Below, piece by piece: positions 34,268 to 41,824 of a stretch of DNA of 64,000 bases. The stretch spans positions 62,001 through 126,000 of the forward strand of contig NZ_JAGHZV010000010.1 of the NCBI RefSeq assembly GCF_017745215.1, given 5' to 3'. How positions within the stretch are numbered: position 1 is the first letter of the stretch; each line of letters begins with the position of its first letter. Below the pieces are notes generated by a model that was not told the origin of the DNA, searched no databases, and saw only the letters and a program-made list of their open reading frames with translations. This DNA comes from Sphingomonas sp. Its GTDB lineage: Bacteria > Pseudomonadota > Alphaproteobacteria > Sphingomonadales > Sphingomonadaceae. The position numbers were made by a program, and so were the translations under genes.

Positions 34268-35814
34268 CCGCGCCCGGCCGGATCGAGCTGGCGCATGTGG
34301 CGCCCTTCCCGCTCGGCGCGCTTTCGGTGCGCCCAGAGACGCGCGAGCTGACCAGCGCCGATGGCGCGACCGAGATCCTCGAGCCGCGGGTGATGCAGGT
34401 GCTCGTCGCGCTCGCCCAGGCCAGAGGTTCGGTGGTGACGCGCGATGAACTCGGCCAGAGTTGCTGGGATGGGCGCGTGGTGGGCGAGGATGCGATCAAC
34501 CGCGTGCTTTCGCGCCTGCGCCGCGTCGCCGAGGGGATCGGCCAGGGCCGCTTCCGGATCGAGACGATCACCAAGGTGGGCTATCGGCTGGTCCTCGAGA
34601 GGGCGGAGCCAGCGCCTGCGCCGGAGTCGGCGCCCGGGCCGGCGCATCCGAGCCGCCGCCGCCTGCTGCTGCTCGGCGGAGGCGCGGCCGCAGTCGCCGC
34701 AGCCGGCGGCGGCGCGGCACTGTTCCTCCGCCGCCCGGCCCAGCCCAAGCTCCCACCCGAGGCCGAAGCGCTGATGGCGCGCGCCCGCGATGCGCTCCGC
34801 CTCCAGACCACCGAAGCCAATATGACCGCGATCGGCCTGATGCGCCGCGTCGTCGAGCTCGCGCCCGACAACGCTGAGGCCTGGGCGCTGCTCGCCGAAG
34901 CCTATGCCTGGGCCTATTTCGGCCGCGGCATGCGCGACGATGCGTCGATGATGACTCACGCCAAGGCTGCGCTCGATCGTGCCCGAGCGCTCGATCCACG
35001 CAACACGACCGCGCTCAAGGCCGAGTTCCTGCTGATGCCCGGCCTGGGCAGCTGGGGCGAGCGCGAGCGCAAGGTGAAGGCAGCGCTCGTCGATCATCCC
35101 GACGATTTCGATCTGGTCCAGTCGCTCGGCTGGGTCTACGCCCAGACGGGACAGTGCAACGCCGCGCTCGGGCCCTTTCGCAAGCTCGCCGCGATCGATC
35201 CCACCGCGCCCAGCCCACGCTACCAGCTGGCCACGACGCTTTGGGCAGCGAACCGCCTCGAGGAGGCCGATCGCGTCGTCGACGAGAGCCTGTCGCTCTT
35301 CCCGGGCTATTACGCGATGTGGTTCGCGCGCTTCTACCTCTCGCTCTACAGCGGCCGCGTGAACGACGCGATCGCCTTCGCCGAGAACATCGCGATCCGC
35401 CCGCCCGGCATCCCGCCCGCCGAGTTCGAACTGATCCTCAAGGTCGCCCGCGCCATGCGCTCGCGGAACCCAGCCGAGGTCGATTCCGCGATGGCCGCCG
35501 CACTCGAGTCGGCGCACCACGGCTCGGGCCATGCCGAGAATGCGATCGCCTATGCCTGCGCCTTCGGGCGGATCGATACCGCCTTCGAGATCGCCGACGC
35601 GCTGTTCTTCGCGCGCGGCTTCGATCCGGGCGAAGTGCGCTTCACCACCGAGCAGGGCAGCTTCACGCGCCGCGACGATCGCCGGACGCACTATCTCTTC
35701 TGGCCGCCCTATGCCCCATTACGGGCCGATCCGCGCTTCGAGCGGCTGATGGAAGCGATCGGCCTCGCCAAATTCTGGCGCGACAACCACATTGTGCCGG
35801 ATTATCGCCGCTAG
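34264..35814 (+). CDS. Membrane-anchored winged-helix regulator with periplasmic TPR-like domain (downstream paralogue)
   Basis: The 516-residue product has the same layout as its upstream neighbour: winged helix (residues about 18-112), basic patch RRR and membrane span at 133-155, periplasmic helical region. The DNA-binding halves are near identical in places (LEPRVMQVLVALA, GRVVGEDAINRV, ETITKVGYRLV). The periplasmic parts share order and end motifs (HYLFWPPYAP, DPRFERLMEAIGL) but diverge more. A tandem duplication followed by divergence of the sensing part is inferred. Start is GTG at 34264, overlapping the upstream stop. Confidence 0.88.
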   Translation: MTAPGRIELAHVAPFPLGALSVRPETRELTSADGATEILEPRVMQVLVALAQARGSVVTRDELGQSCWDGRVVGEDAINRVLSRLRRVAEGIGQGRFRIETITKVGYRLVLERAEPAPAPESAPGPAHPSRRRLLLLGGGAAAVAAAGGGAALFLRRPAQPKLPPEAEALMARARDALRLQTTEANMTAIGLMRRVVELAPDNAEAWALLAEAYAWAYFGRGMRDDASMMTHAKAALDRARALDPRNTTALKAEFLLMPGLGSWGERERKVKAALVDHPDDFDLVQSLGWVYAQTGQCNAALGPFRKLAAIDPTAPSPRYQLATTLWAANRLEEADRVVDESLSLFPGYYAMWFARFYLSLYSGRVNDAIAFAENIAIRPPGIPPAEFELILKVARAMRSRNPAEVDSAMAAALESAHHGSGHAENAIAYACAFGRIDTAFEIADALFFARGFDPGEVRFTTEQGSFTRRDDRRTHYLFWPPYAPLRADPRFERLMEAIGLAKFWRDNHIVPDYRR

Positions 35815-35874
35815 CGCGCCACCGAGAGTCGGGATTGAGCGCGAGTCGAGAACCGGGTGGTGGGATTTTCCGAT

Positions 35875-37083
35875 ATGCGTAGCAGCTTGTTCCTGGCCGC
35901 CGCGGTGCTGATCGCGGCCCCCGCGTTCGCGCAGACGGCGCCGACTCCCGCGCCGACGCCCGCCGAAGCCTCGGGCCAGGACGGCGAAGGCCCCGCGATC
36001 GTCGTCACCGGCCAGTCGCTCGCCGACACCGCGCGCGTGCTCAACGCCTGCGTCGAGCGCAGCTGCCCGACCGACGAGGACATCGCCGCCGCGGTCTCGC
36101 ATGCCGAGAACCAGTTCGTCGCGGGCGACTACAAGGGCGCGCGCGGCACGCTCGCCGCGACGATGAAGCGCAACCAGCGCTATGCGAAGCAATATCCGAT
36201 CCCCTTCTCGGACCTGCTGCGCGCCGACGCCCGCATCGCGGTGCACCTCGGCGACGGTGCCGCCTATCGCAAGGGGATGGTCAAGGCACTGACCGCGCTC
36301 GAGAGCGGCGTGAGCGGCGAGGACCCGCGCGTGCTGATCGCCCGGATCGAAGTCGGCGACGCGCTGGTCAGCACCGGCCGCTATGCCGAGGCGCAGCAGC
36401 GCTACGAACAGGTGATCGGCGACGCGCGCCGCATCGGCCAGCCGACCGTCCAGGGCTTCGCGATGCTCCGCCTCGCCTCGATGCGCGCGCAGCTCGCCGC
36501 GACCGACCCGGCGTGGCGCAAATCCGCCGGCGAGGCGCTCGACCAGCTCATCGCCAGCACCGATCCGAAACAGGCCGCCTATGCCAGCGCCGCGCGCGCG
36601 ATGAAGGCGCGGCTCGAGGCGCGGCTGGGCGACAGCAAGGCCGCCGACGCGCTGATCGCCGAGCTGCGCCGCACGCCGACCGAGAAGCCGGTGCTCGTCG
36701 TGGCGCCGCCCGTCGACCTTGCCGGTGCGCGCCGCACCAAGGGCGAGCCCGAGGACCCGCGCTGGGTCGACGTGACTTATTGGATCGCGCCCGACGGCAG
36801 CACCACCGACGCCGACGTGCTCCGCCAGGGCGGACCGGTCGAGCCGGCGTGGAGCAACGCCGTGCTCGCCTCGATCCGCACCCGCCGCTACGCGCCCTTG
36901 AAGCGTGACCCGAGCGACCCCGGCGTGCTGCGCGTCGAGCGCTACAGCTTCACCTTCCGCAAGGCCGCCGCGCCGATGGGCTGGCTGGGCATGCACGAAT
37001 CGCAGGTCCGGCTAGAGATGCTCGACCTGTCGAGCGACGATGCCGAGCCCGCCGAAATCCAGATCCGCCAGAGACGGTCCTGA
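35875..37083 (+). CDS. Periplasmic TPR-like protein with TonB C-terminal-like domain and an N-terminal IVVTG motif
   Basis: The 402-residue product has a signal peptide (residues 1-20), then IVVTG at 42-46, the sequence seen in TonB boxes of sphingomonad and caulobacter outer membrane receptors. A helical, TPR-like region (about 70-265) follows. The C-terminus (about 296-362: WVDVTYWIAPDGSTTDADVL, AVLASIRTRRYAPLKRD, RVERYSFTF) follows the TonB C-domain pattern. The protein lacks the TonB transmembrane anchor. It lies 60 nt after the second regulator. A GTG at 35857 is an alternative start. Confidence 0.75.
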   Translation: MRSSLFLAAAVLIAAPAFAQTAPTPAPTPAEASGQDGEGPAIVVTGQSLADTARVLNACVERSCPTDEDIAAAVSHAENQFVAGDYKGARGTLAATMKRNQRYAKQYPIPFSDLLRADARIAVHLGDGAAYRKGMVKALTALESGVSGEDPRVLIARIEVGDALVSTGRYAEAQQRYEQVIGDARRIGQPTVQGFAMLRLASMRAQLAATDPAWRKSAGEALDQLIASTDPKQAAYASAARAMKARLEARLGDSKAADALIAELRRTPTEKPVLVVAPPVDLAGARRTKGEPEDPRWVDVTYWIAPDGSTTDADVLRQGGPVEPAWSNAVLASIRTRRYAPLKRDPSDPGVLRVERYSFTFRKAAAPMGWLGMHESQVRLEMLDLSSDDAEPAEIQIRQRRS

Positions 37084-37088
37084 CGCAT

Positions 37089-37108
37089 AAATCTTGATAT
37101 CATGATTT
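37089..37108. promoter_or_regulatory. AT-rich dyad before the class A beta-lactamase-like gene
   Basis: AAATC, T, TGATATCA, T, GATTT forms a 20-bp inverted repeat with a single unpaired T-T position. It lies just past the stop of the 35875 gene and 52 bp before the next start, in an AT-rich island within GC-rich DNA. It is a candidate operator or promoter element. Confidence 0.5.
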
Positions 37109-37160
37109 TTCCGGCGTAGATCGGCTCGCGAGGGGCGACTCGCCCCGCGGGGAGGTCCCG

Positions 37161-38492
37161 ATGCGTGTTCTGCCGTTGCTGTTCGCCGTGCTCGTCGCGG
37201 CGCCGATGCCTAGCGCCCATGCCCAGGTCGCGACGTCGGCGCAGGTTTCGCCGCCCGCCGCGCCCGAGGCTTCGCCCGAGCTCAAGGCGCGCCTCGCCGC
37301 GCTGCCGGACATCCTCAATGGCAGGGGCGACTATGACAGCTATTTCGCGGCGAACTTCCGCGCGGCCGTCCCCAAGGACAAGTTCGCGCAGATGATCCAG
37401 CAGTTGATGGGCTCGGTCGGGCCCTTCGTTGCGATCGAGCGTGTCACCATCGTCTCGCCCTGGGAAGCGACGCTCGACGTCGGCTTTCGCGACGCGGTGG
37501 GCAGCGGCAAGATCATCGTCGACAAGGCCGAGCCGCATCAGGTGACCGGCTTCGGCCTGTCGAGCCTCGTCGCGCGCGCCGCAAGCGTCGACGAAGTGGT
37601 CAAGCAGATCGCCGCACTGCCCGGCCTCACCGGCTTCGCCTTCGCCACGCTCGGCGACGGGGCGCCGCGCATCGACGCCGCGCGCAATGCCGATACGCCG
37701 CTGGCGATCGGATCGGCGTTCAAGCTCACGATCCTTGCCGAACTCGTCCGCGAAGTGAATGCGGGCGAGCGCCACTGGGACGACAAGGAGACGCTCGACG
37801 GCACGCAGCTGCCCGGCGGCGCCTATGTCTTCTATCCCAAGGGGGCCGAAGTCACGATCCGCGAGCTCGCGGGCAAGATGATCTCGATCAGCGACAACAG
37901 CGCCACCGACATCCTGCTGCGCACGCTCGGCCGCGAGAAGGTGGAGGCGATGATGCCGGTGGTCGGCGTCGCCGATCCCGCGCGCAACCGGCCGTTCCTC
38001 TCGACGCTCGAGATGTTCAAGCTGAAGGGCATCGCCGGGCTCGACGCGCGCTGGCTGGCAACCGACGAAGCGGGCCGTCGCGCGATGCTCGCCGAGGTCG
38101 ACGCCGCGCCGGTCACTTCGATCCGCACCGACCTGTTCCGCGACGGCAAGCCGATCCATGTCGACACGATCGAATGGTATTACTCCCCCGCCGACCTCGT
38201 CCGCGTGATGGACTGGCTGCGCCGCAACACCGCGAGCGGGCCGGGCGCCGAGGCGCGCGCGATCCTGGGCAAGAACCCCGGCATCGGCCCGGCGAGCGCG
38301 GGGCGCTGGCAATATGTCGGCTACAAGGGCGGGTCGGAGCCCGGCGTGCTCAACCTGACGCTGCTGCTCCAGGGCAAGGACGGCAGCTGGCACGTGCTCA
38401 CCGCAAGCTGGAACGACACGACGAAGGACGTCGAGCTCAATCGATTGCTCAGCCTGATCTCGCGCGCCGCCGACCTCAGCGCGCCGAAGTAG
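37161..38492 (+). CDS. Secreted serine hydrolase with class A beta-lactamase-like domain
   Basis: The 443-residue product has a signal peptide (residues 1-21), an additional N-terminal domain to about residue 135, and a C-terminal beta-lactamase class A-type domain. The motifs are SxxK Ser185-Lys188 (GSAFKLT), SDN 244-246 (ISDNSATD) and KGG 389-391 in place of KTG. The usual omega-loop ExxLN is not seen; STLEMFKLK stands at that place. A GGGGAGG ribosome site fixes the start. A peptidoglycan or ester substrate is as likely as an antibiotic. Confidence 0.87.
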   Translation: MRVLPLLFAVLVAAPMPSAHAQVATSAQVSPPAAPEASPELKARLAALPDILNGRGDYDSYFAANFRAAVPKDKFAQMIQQLMGSVGPFVAIERVTIVSPWEATLDVGFRDAVGSGKIIVDKAEPHQVTGFGLSSLVARAASVDEVVKQIAALPGLTGFAFATLGDGAPRIDAARNADTPLAIGSAFKLTILAELVREVNAGERHWDDKETLDGTQLPGGAYVFYPKGAEVTIRELAGKMISISDNSATDILLRTLGREKVEAMMPVVGVADPARNRPFLSTLEMFKLKGIAGLDARWLATDEAGRRAMLAEVDAAPVTSIRTDLFRDGKPIHVDTIEWYYSPADLVRVMDWLRRNTASGPGAEARAILGKNPGIGPASAGRWQYVGYKGGSEPGVLNLTLLLQGKDGSWHVLTASWNDTTKDVELNRLLSLISRAADLSAPK

Positions 38493-39033
38493 CCCGCCCT
38501 TCCCACTCCTCGCGAAGCATGCCGTAGAGCGTGGTGTCGCGCACGCCGATGTGCGTCTCCCATTCGGCGCGGAGATAGCCTTCGAGCTTGAACCCGAGCC
38601 GCTCGAGCAGCCCGCGCGAGGGCAGATTGTCGGGATCGGTATCGGCGAAGACGCGGCGCTGGCCCTCGGCGAAGACCTGGTCGATCACTGCCGACACCGC
38701 CTCGGCGGCGATGCCGGTGCGCCAGTACGCCGGCATCAGCATATAGCCGATCTCGGTGACGTTGCCCTGGCGCTTCTCGCCCGCCGCGACGAAGCCGATC
38801 GCGGTATCGTCGCCGCGCAGCGTGATCGCCCAGCAGCGCCAGGGGCCGCCGGCGAAGACGAAGCTCGCGCGCGTCTGCTCGACGCTGGTGTGCGGCGCGC
38901 TCGACCACCAGCGCATCAGCTCGGGATCGGCGAACCCGGGATGCAGCGCCACGGCATCGTCGATCACGCGCGGCCGGAGCACCAGCCGCGCGGTCTCGAG
39001 CACCGGCGTGTCGCGAGGCGCGAGTTGTTTCAC
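38476..39033 (-). CDS. GNAT N-acetyltransferase, RimJ/RimL type
   Basis: The 185-residue product has the RimJ/RimL layout: LETARLVLRPRVIDDA, MRWWSSAPHT, WRTGIAAEAVSAVIDQVFAEG and LPSRGLLERLGFKLEGY. It uses acetyl-CoA on a protein N-terminus or small amine of unknown identity. It starts with GTG at 39033, overlapping the AIM24 stop by 4 nt. Its 3' end overlaps the convergent beta-lactamase-like gene by 17 bp. Confidence 0.86.
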   Translation of the reverse strand: MKQLAPRDTPVLETARLVLRPRVIDDAVALHPGFADPELMRWWSSAPHTSVEQTRASFVFAGGPWRCWAITLRGDDTAIGFVAAGEKRQGNVTEIGYMLMPAYWRTGIAAEAVSAVIDQVFAEGQRRVFADTDPDNLPSRGLLERLGFKLEGYLRAEWETHIGVRDTTLYGMLREEWEGRATSAR

Positions 39034-39866
39034 TCGTTCCCGCCGATGAACTGGCCGAGCCCGCCGAGCACCGAGCCTTCGCCGCGGTTCTGCCCGCCGC
39101 CGGGCATCGCGGTAGCGATCACCCGCCCGGCGAGGCGTGCGAAGGGCAGCGACTGGATCCACACCTTGCCCGGCCCGCGCAGCCGCGCGAAGAACAGCCC
39201 CTCGCCGCCGAACAGCACGCTGCGCACGCCGCCCGCGGTGACGAGGTCGAAGTCGACGCTGGGGGTGAGCGCGGCGAGGCAGCCGGTGTCGACGTGGAGC
39301 TCCTCGCCCGGCGCCAGCTCGCGCTCGGTGATCGTGCCGCCGAACTGGACGAACACCCAGCCGTCGCCGTCCAGCCGCTGCATGATGAAGCCTTCGCCGC
39401 CGAACAGCCCGGTCATCACCCGGCGCTGGAAGGCGATCCCCATCGACACGCCGCGCGCGGCCGCGAGGAAGGCGTCCTTCTGGCAGATCAGCGTGCCCCC
39501 CAGGTCGCTGAGCTTGAGCGGCACGATCGCGCCGGGCACGGGTGCAGCGAAGGCGACACGCGCCTTGCCCGAGCCATTGTGGGTGAAGACCGTGGTGAAC
39601 AGGCTCTCGCCAGTCACCAGCCTTTTGCCCGCGCCGAGCAGCTTGTCCATGAACCCGCCGCCCTGCCCGCCCGAGCCGTCGCCGAACACGGTGGTCATGC
39701 CGATGCTGGCGTCCTTCCACACCATCGCGCCGGCCTCCGCGACCGCGCTTTCGCCCGGATCGAGCTCGATCTCGACGAACTGGAGTTCCTGGCCCTTGAT
39801 CTCGAAGTCGATGTCGTCGGCGATCGAAGCGCTGCGGCTGTGGCTCCAGGGGCTGCTCGGGGGCAT
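39030..39866 (-). CDS. AIM24-family protein
   Basis: The 278-residue product has the AIM24/TIGR00266 pattern of repeated glycine-rich beta-segments (GGTLICQKDAFLA, GEGFIMQRLDGDGWVFVQ, LFGGEGLFFARLRGPGKVWIQS) after an N-terminal MVWKDASI block. The AIM24 name comes from a mitochondrial biogenesis factor, but bacterial roles are unknown. The start at 39866 has a GGAGAG ribosome site. It is coupled by GTGA to the downstream GNAT gene. Repeat copy A3 lies just upstream. Confidence 0.85.
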   Translation of the reverse strand: MPPSSPWSHSRSASIADDIDFEIKGQELQFVEIELDPGESAVAEAGAMVWKDASIGMTTVFGDGSGGQGGGFMDKLLGAGKRLVTGESLFTTVFTHNGSGKARVAFAAPVPGAIVPLKLSDLGGTLICQKDAFLAAARGVSMGIAFQRRVMTGLFGGEGFIMQRLDGDGWVFVQFGGTITERELAPGEELHVDTGCLAALTPSVDFDLVTAGGVRSVLFGGEGLFFARLRGPGKVWIQSLPFARLAGRVIATAMPGGGQNRGEGSVLGGLGQFIGGNE

Positions 39867-39902
39867 CGAATCTCTCCGGTTGTTGCGCGGGCGGGTGTAG
39901 TC

Positions 39903-40030
39903 AAAAGTCACAAGAGTCACGACGCGTCGCGGCGATTCCGGGCATTTTTTCGGTCGCTCGCGATGCCGCCCGGAACGATCGCCGCCGGCAAGGGAAGCAG
40001 GCGAAATCCTATTTTGCAAGCGACGGCGAA
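39903..40030 (+). repeat. Interspersed repeat family A, copy 3 (divergent interior)
   Basis: Begins AAAAGTCACAAGAGTCAC and ends TTGCAAGCGACGGCG, matching both ends of copy A2 at a very similar length (about 128 bp). The interior shares GATTCC near the left but otherwise differs. It lies in the divergent intergenic space between AIM24 and arsR. Ends conserved with a variable middle suggests a mobile or folded element. Confidence 0.65.
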
Positions 40031-40080
40031 CCTCGGCGGCCGCCGTCCGATCGATGACGGTTCGAGGGGCAGTTGACGGC

Positions 40081-40100
40081 CCATAACTCCACGGTTATGG
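40081..40100. promoter_or_regulatory. ArsR operator dyad
   Basis: CCATAAC, 6 nt, GTTATGG is a perfect 7-bp inverted repeat, and an overlapping TATGG-CCATA dyad follows at 40096-40111. It lies 30-49 nt upstream of the favoured arsR start at 40130. Candidate autoregulatory site. Confidence 0.6.
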
Positions 40101-40129
40101 ATAAACCCATAGCCAGCGAGTTATACGTG

Positions 40130-40459
40130 ATGACCGCCCCCGACCCGCACGACCTCATCTTCAGGACGCTCGCCGATCCCACGCGGCGCGCGATCTTCGA
40201 GCGGCTGTGCCGCGAGGGCGAGCAGACCGTCGGCGGGCTCACCGCGCGCGCCGGCGTGTCGCAGCCGGCAGTCTCCAAGCATCTCGGTGTGCTCAAGCAG
40301 GCGGGCCTCGTGCGCGATCGCCACGCCGGCCGCCAGACGCACTACAGCGCCCGCCCCGGCTCGCTCGCGCCGCTGGTCGACTGGGCGGGCAAGATGACCG
40401 GCTTCTGGGAAAGCCGCTTCGACGACCTGGAAGCATTGCTCAAGAGGATGGACCAATGA
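40130..40459 (+). CDS. ArsR-family regulator
   Basis: The 109-residue product has the ArsR winged helix: FRTLADPTRRAIFERL, TVGGLTARAGVSQPAVSKHL and GLVRDRHAGRQTHYSARP. It lacks the Cys box of metal-sensing ArsR and is the type that governs an adjacent AHSA1 gene. Starts at 40073 (TTG) and 40097 (ATG) are possible but would sit in or before the operator dyad. The ATG at 40130 gives the usual N-terminus. Its stop overlaps the next start (ATGA). Confidence 0.88.
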   Translation: MTAPDPHDLIFRTLADPTRRAIFERLCREGEQTVGGLTARAGVSQPAVSKHLGVLKQAGLVRDRHAGRQTHYSARPGSLAPLVDWAGKMTGFWESRFDDLEALLKRMDQ

Positions 40460-40863
40460 CCGACGCCGCCGAGACGCGCACCGTGACCGTCGAGCGCGAC
40501 ATCGCGCATCCGCCCGAGAAGATCTGGCGTGCGCTCACCCAGCCGCACCTGATCGCCGAGTGGCTGATGAACAACGACTTCGTCGCCGAGGTCGGCCACC
40601 GCTTCGACTTCACTGCCGACTGGGGCTCTGTCGCGTGCGAAGTGCTCGAGATCGAGCAGGGGCGCGCACTCGCCTATAGCTGGGCGGCGATGGGACTCGA
40701 GAGCGTGGTCACCTGGACGCTCGAGCCGAGCGCCCAGGGCACGCACCTGCGCATGGAGCAGACCGGCTTCCGCACCGACCAGGAACAGGCGTATCAGGGT
40801 GCCAAGTTCGGCTGGCAGCGCATGTTCGGCGCGCTGGAAACGCTGCTCGATCGCGTCGACTAA
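40456..40863 (+). CDS. SRPBCC/AHSA1-domain protein
   Basis: The 135-residue single-domain protein begins with TVTVERDIAHPPEKIWRALTQPHLIAEWLM and ends GWQRMFGALETLLDRV, the AHSA1/activator-of-Hsp90-like fold (quoted in its characteristic start: IAHPPEKIWRALT). Such ARSR-AHSA1 pairs are common in alphaproteobacteria. The ligand or client is unknown. Translation is coupled to the arsR stop by ATGA. Confidence 0.88.
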   Translation: MTDAAETRTVTVERDIAHPPEKIWRALTQPHLIAEWLMNNDFVAEVGHRFDFTADWGSVACEVLEIEQGRALAYSWAAMGLESVVTWTLEPSAQGTHLRMEQTGFRTDQEQAYQGAKFGWQRMFGALETLLDRVD

Positions 40864-40875
40864 GGGGAGACGGGC

Positions 40876-41286
40876 ATGGCCGAGGAACCCGTGCTGCTAC
40901 CGGGCGGCAATCCCAGGATCGCCAAGGGCGACGGCGATGCGCCGGTCCAGGCCTATATCGCCGCGACGCCGGGCTGGAAGCAGGCCGTCGCGTGCGAGCT
41001 CGACGCGGTGATCACGCGGACGCTCCCCGAGGTGCGCAAGGCGGTCAAATGGAACTCGCCCTTCTACGGGGTGGCGGGGATGGGCTGGTTCCTCAGCTTC
41101 CATTGCTACACGCGCTTCGTGAAGGTCGCCTTCTTCAAGGGCGCCGAGCTCGACCCGCTGCCGCCAGGCACGTCGAAACAGCCCGACGTCCGCTACCTGG
41201 ACATCCGCGAGGACGACGCGATCGACGAGGCGCAGCTCGCCGGCTGGATCCGCCAGGCCGCGGCGATCCCCGGCTGGCTGGCCTGA
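40876..41286 (+). CDS. DUF1801 protein, first of two
   Basis: The 136-residue product carries the DUF1801 core VRKAVKWNSPFYGVAG and FVKVAFFKGAEL. The molecular function is unknown. Members occur near ArsR-AHSA1 pairs in many soil bacteria. A GGGGAGA ribosome site precedes the start 12 nt after the AHSA1 stop, so it belongs to the same transcript. Confidence 0.85.
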   Translation: MAEEPVLLPGGNPRIAKGDGDAPVQAYIAATPGWKQAVACELDAVITRTLPEVRKAVKWNSPFYGVAGMGWFLSFHCYTRFVKVAFFKGAELDPLPPGTSKQPDVRYLDIREDDAIDEAQLAGWIRQAAAIPGWLA

Positions 41287-41299
41287 CAAGGAACCGCCG

Positions 41300-41683
41300 A
41301 TGACCGACCCCACCCCCGCCCAGTTGATCGACCAGCGCATCGCCGATCTCGGCGACTGGCGCGGCGAGACGCTCGCTCGCCTGCGTGCGCTGATCAAGGA
41401 AGCCGATCCGCAAGTGGTCGAGGAATGGAAGTGGCGCGGCGTGCCGACCTGGTACCATGCCGGCGGCATCCTCTGCACCGGCGAGACCTACAAGGCGGTG
41501 GTCAAGACCACCTTCGCCAAGGGCGCCTCGCTCGCCGATCCCAAGGGGCTGTTCAATTCGAGCCTCGAAGGCAACGTCCGCCGCGCGATCGACTTCCGCG
41601 AAGGCGAGGCGATCGACGCGGAGGCGTTCAAGGCGCTGGTCCGCGAGGCAGTCGCGGCGGTGGGGATGAAGGGGCGGAAGTAG
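41300..41683 (+). CDS. DUF1801 protein, second of two
   Basis: The 127-residue product carries the DUF1801 pattern EEWKWRGVPTWYHAGGIL and YKAVVKTTFAKGASLADP, similar in order to but clearly different from the preceding paralogue. AAGGAA precedes the start, 13 nt after that gene. It ends the ArsR cassette and is followed 9 nt later by a large palindrome. Confidence 0.85.
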   Translation: MTDPTPAQLIDQRIADLGDWRGETLARLRALIKEADPQVVEEWKWRGVPTWYHAGGILCTGETYKAVVKTTFAKGASLADPKGLFNSSLEGNVRRAIDFREGEAIDAEAFKALVREAVAAVGMKGRK

Positions 41684-41692
41684 GTCCTTTCC

Positions 41693-41797
41693 GTCACCCC
41701 GGCCTTGTGCCGGGGCCCGCCGGGAGGCGAGCACCGGACAAGAGATCGAAGGACGGTCGAAGGGGCGCCGTGGGCCCCGGCACAGGGCCGGGGTGAC
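41693..41797. repeat. Family B-like palindrome, long variant (105 bp)
   Basis: GTCACCCCGGCCTTGTGCCG and GGGCCC on the left and GGGCCCCGGCACAGGGCCGG ending GGTGAC on the right form 26-bp imperfect arms around a 53-bp middle. It lies between the convergent DUF1801 and SDR genes and could serve as a bidirectional terminator. Arm sequence differs from the GTCATCCCGGCG copies. Confidence 0.8.
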
Positions 41798-41824
41798 GAT
41801 GTGCGGGCGCCCCGACCATGACAG

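Noticed and set aside
33169..35814. One 881-codon protein covering the second regulator and a long N-terminal region
   Set aside because: The upstream half is a different frame of the first regulator. The winged-helix domain starts after the GTG at 34264.
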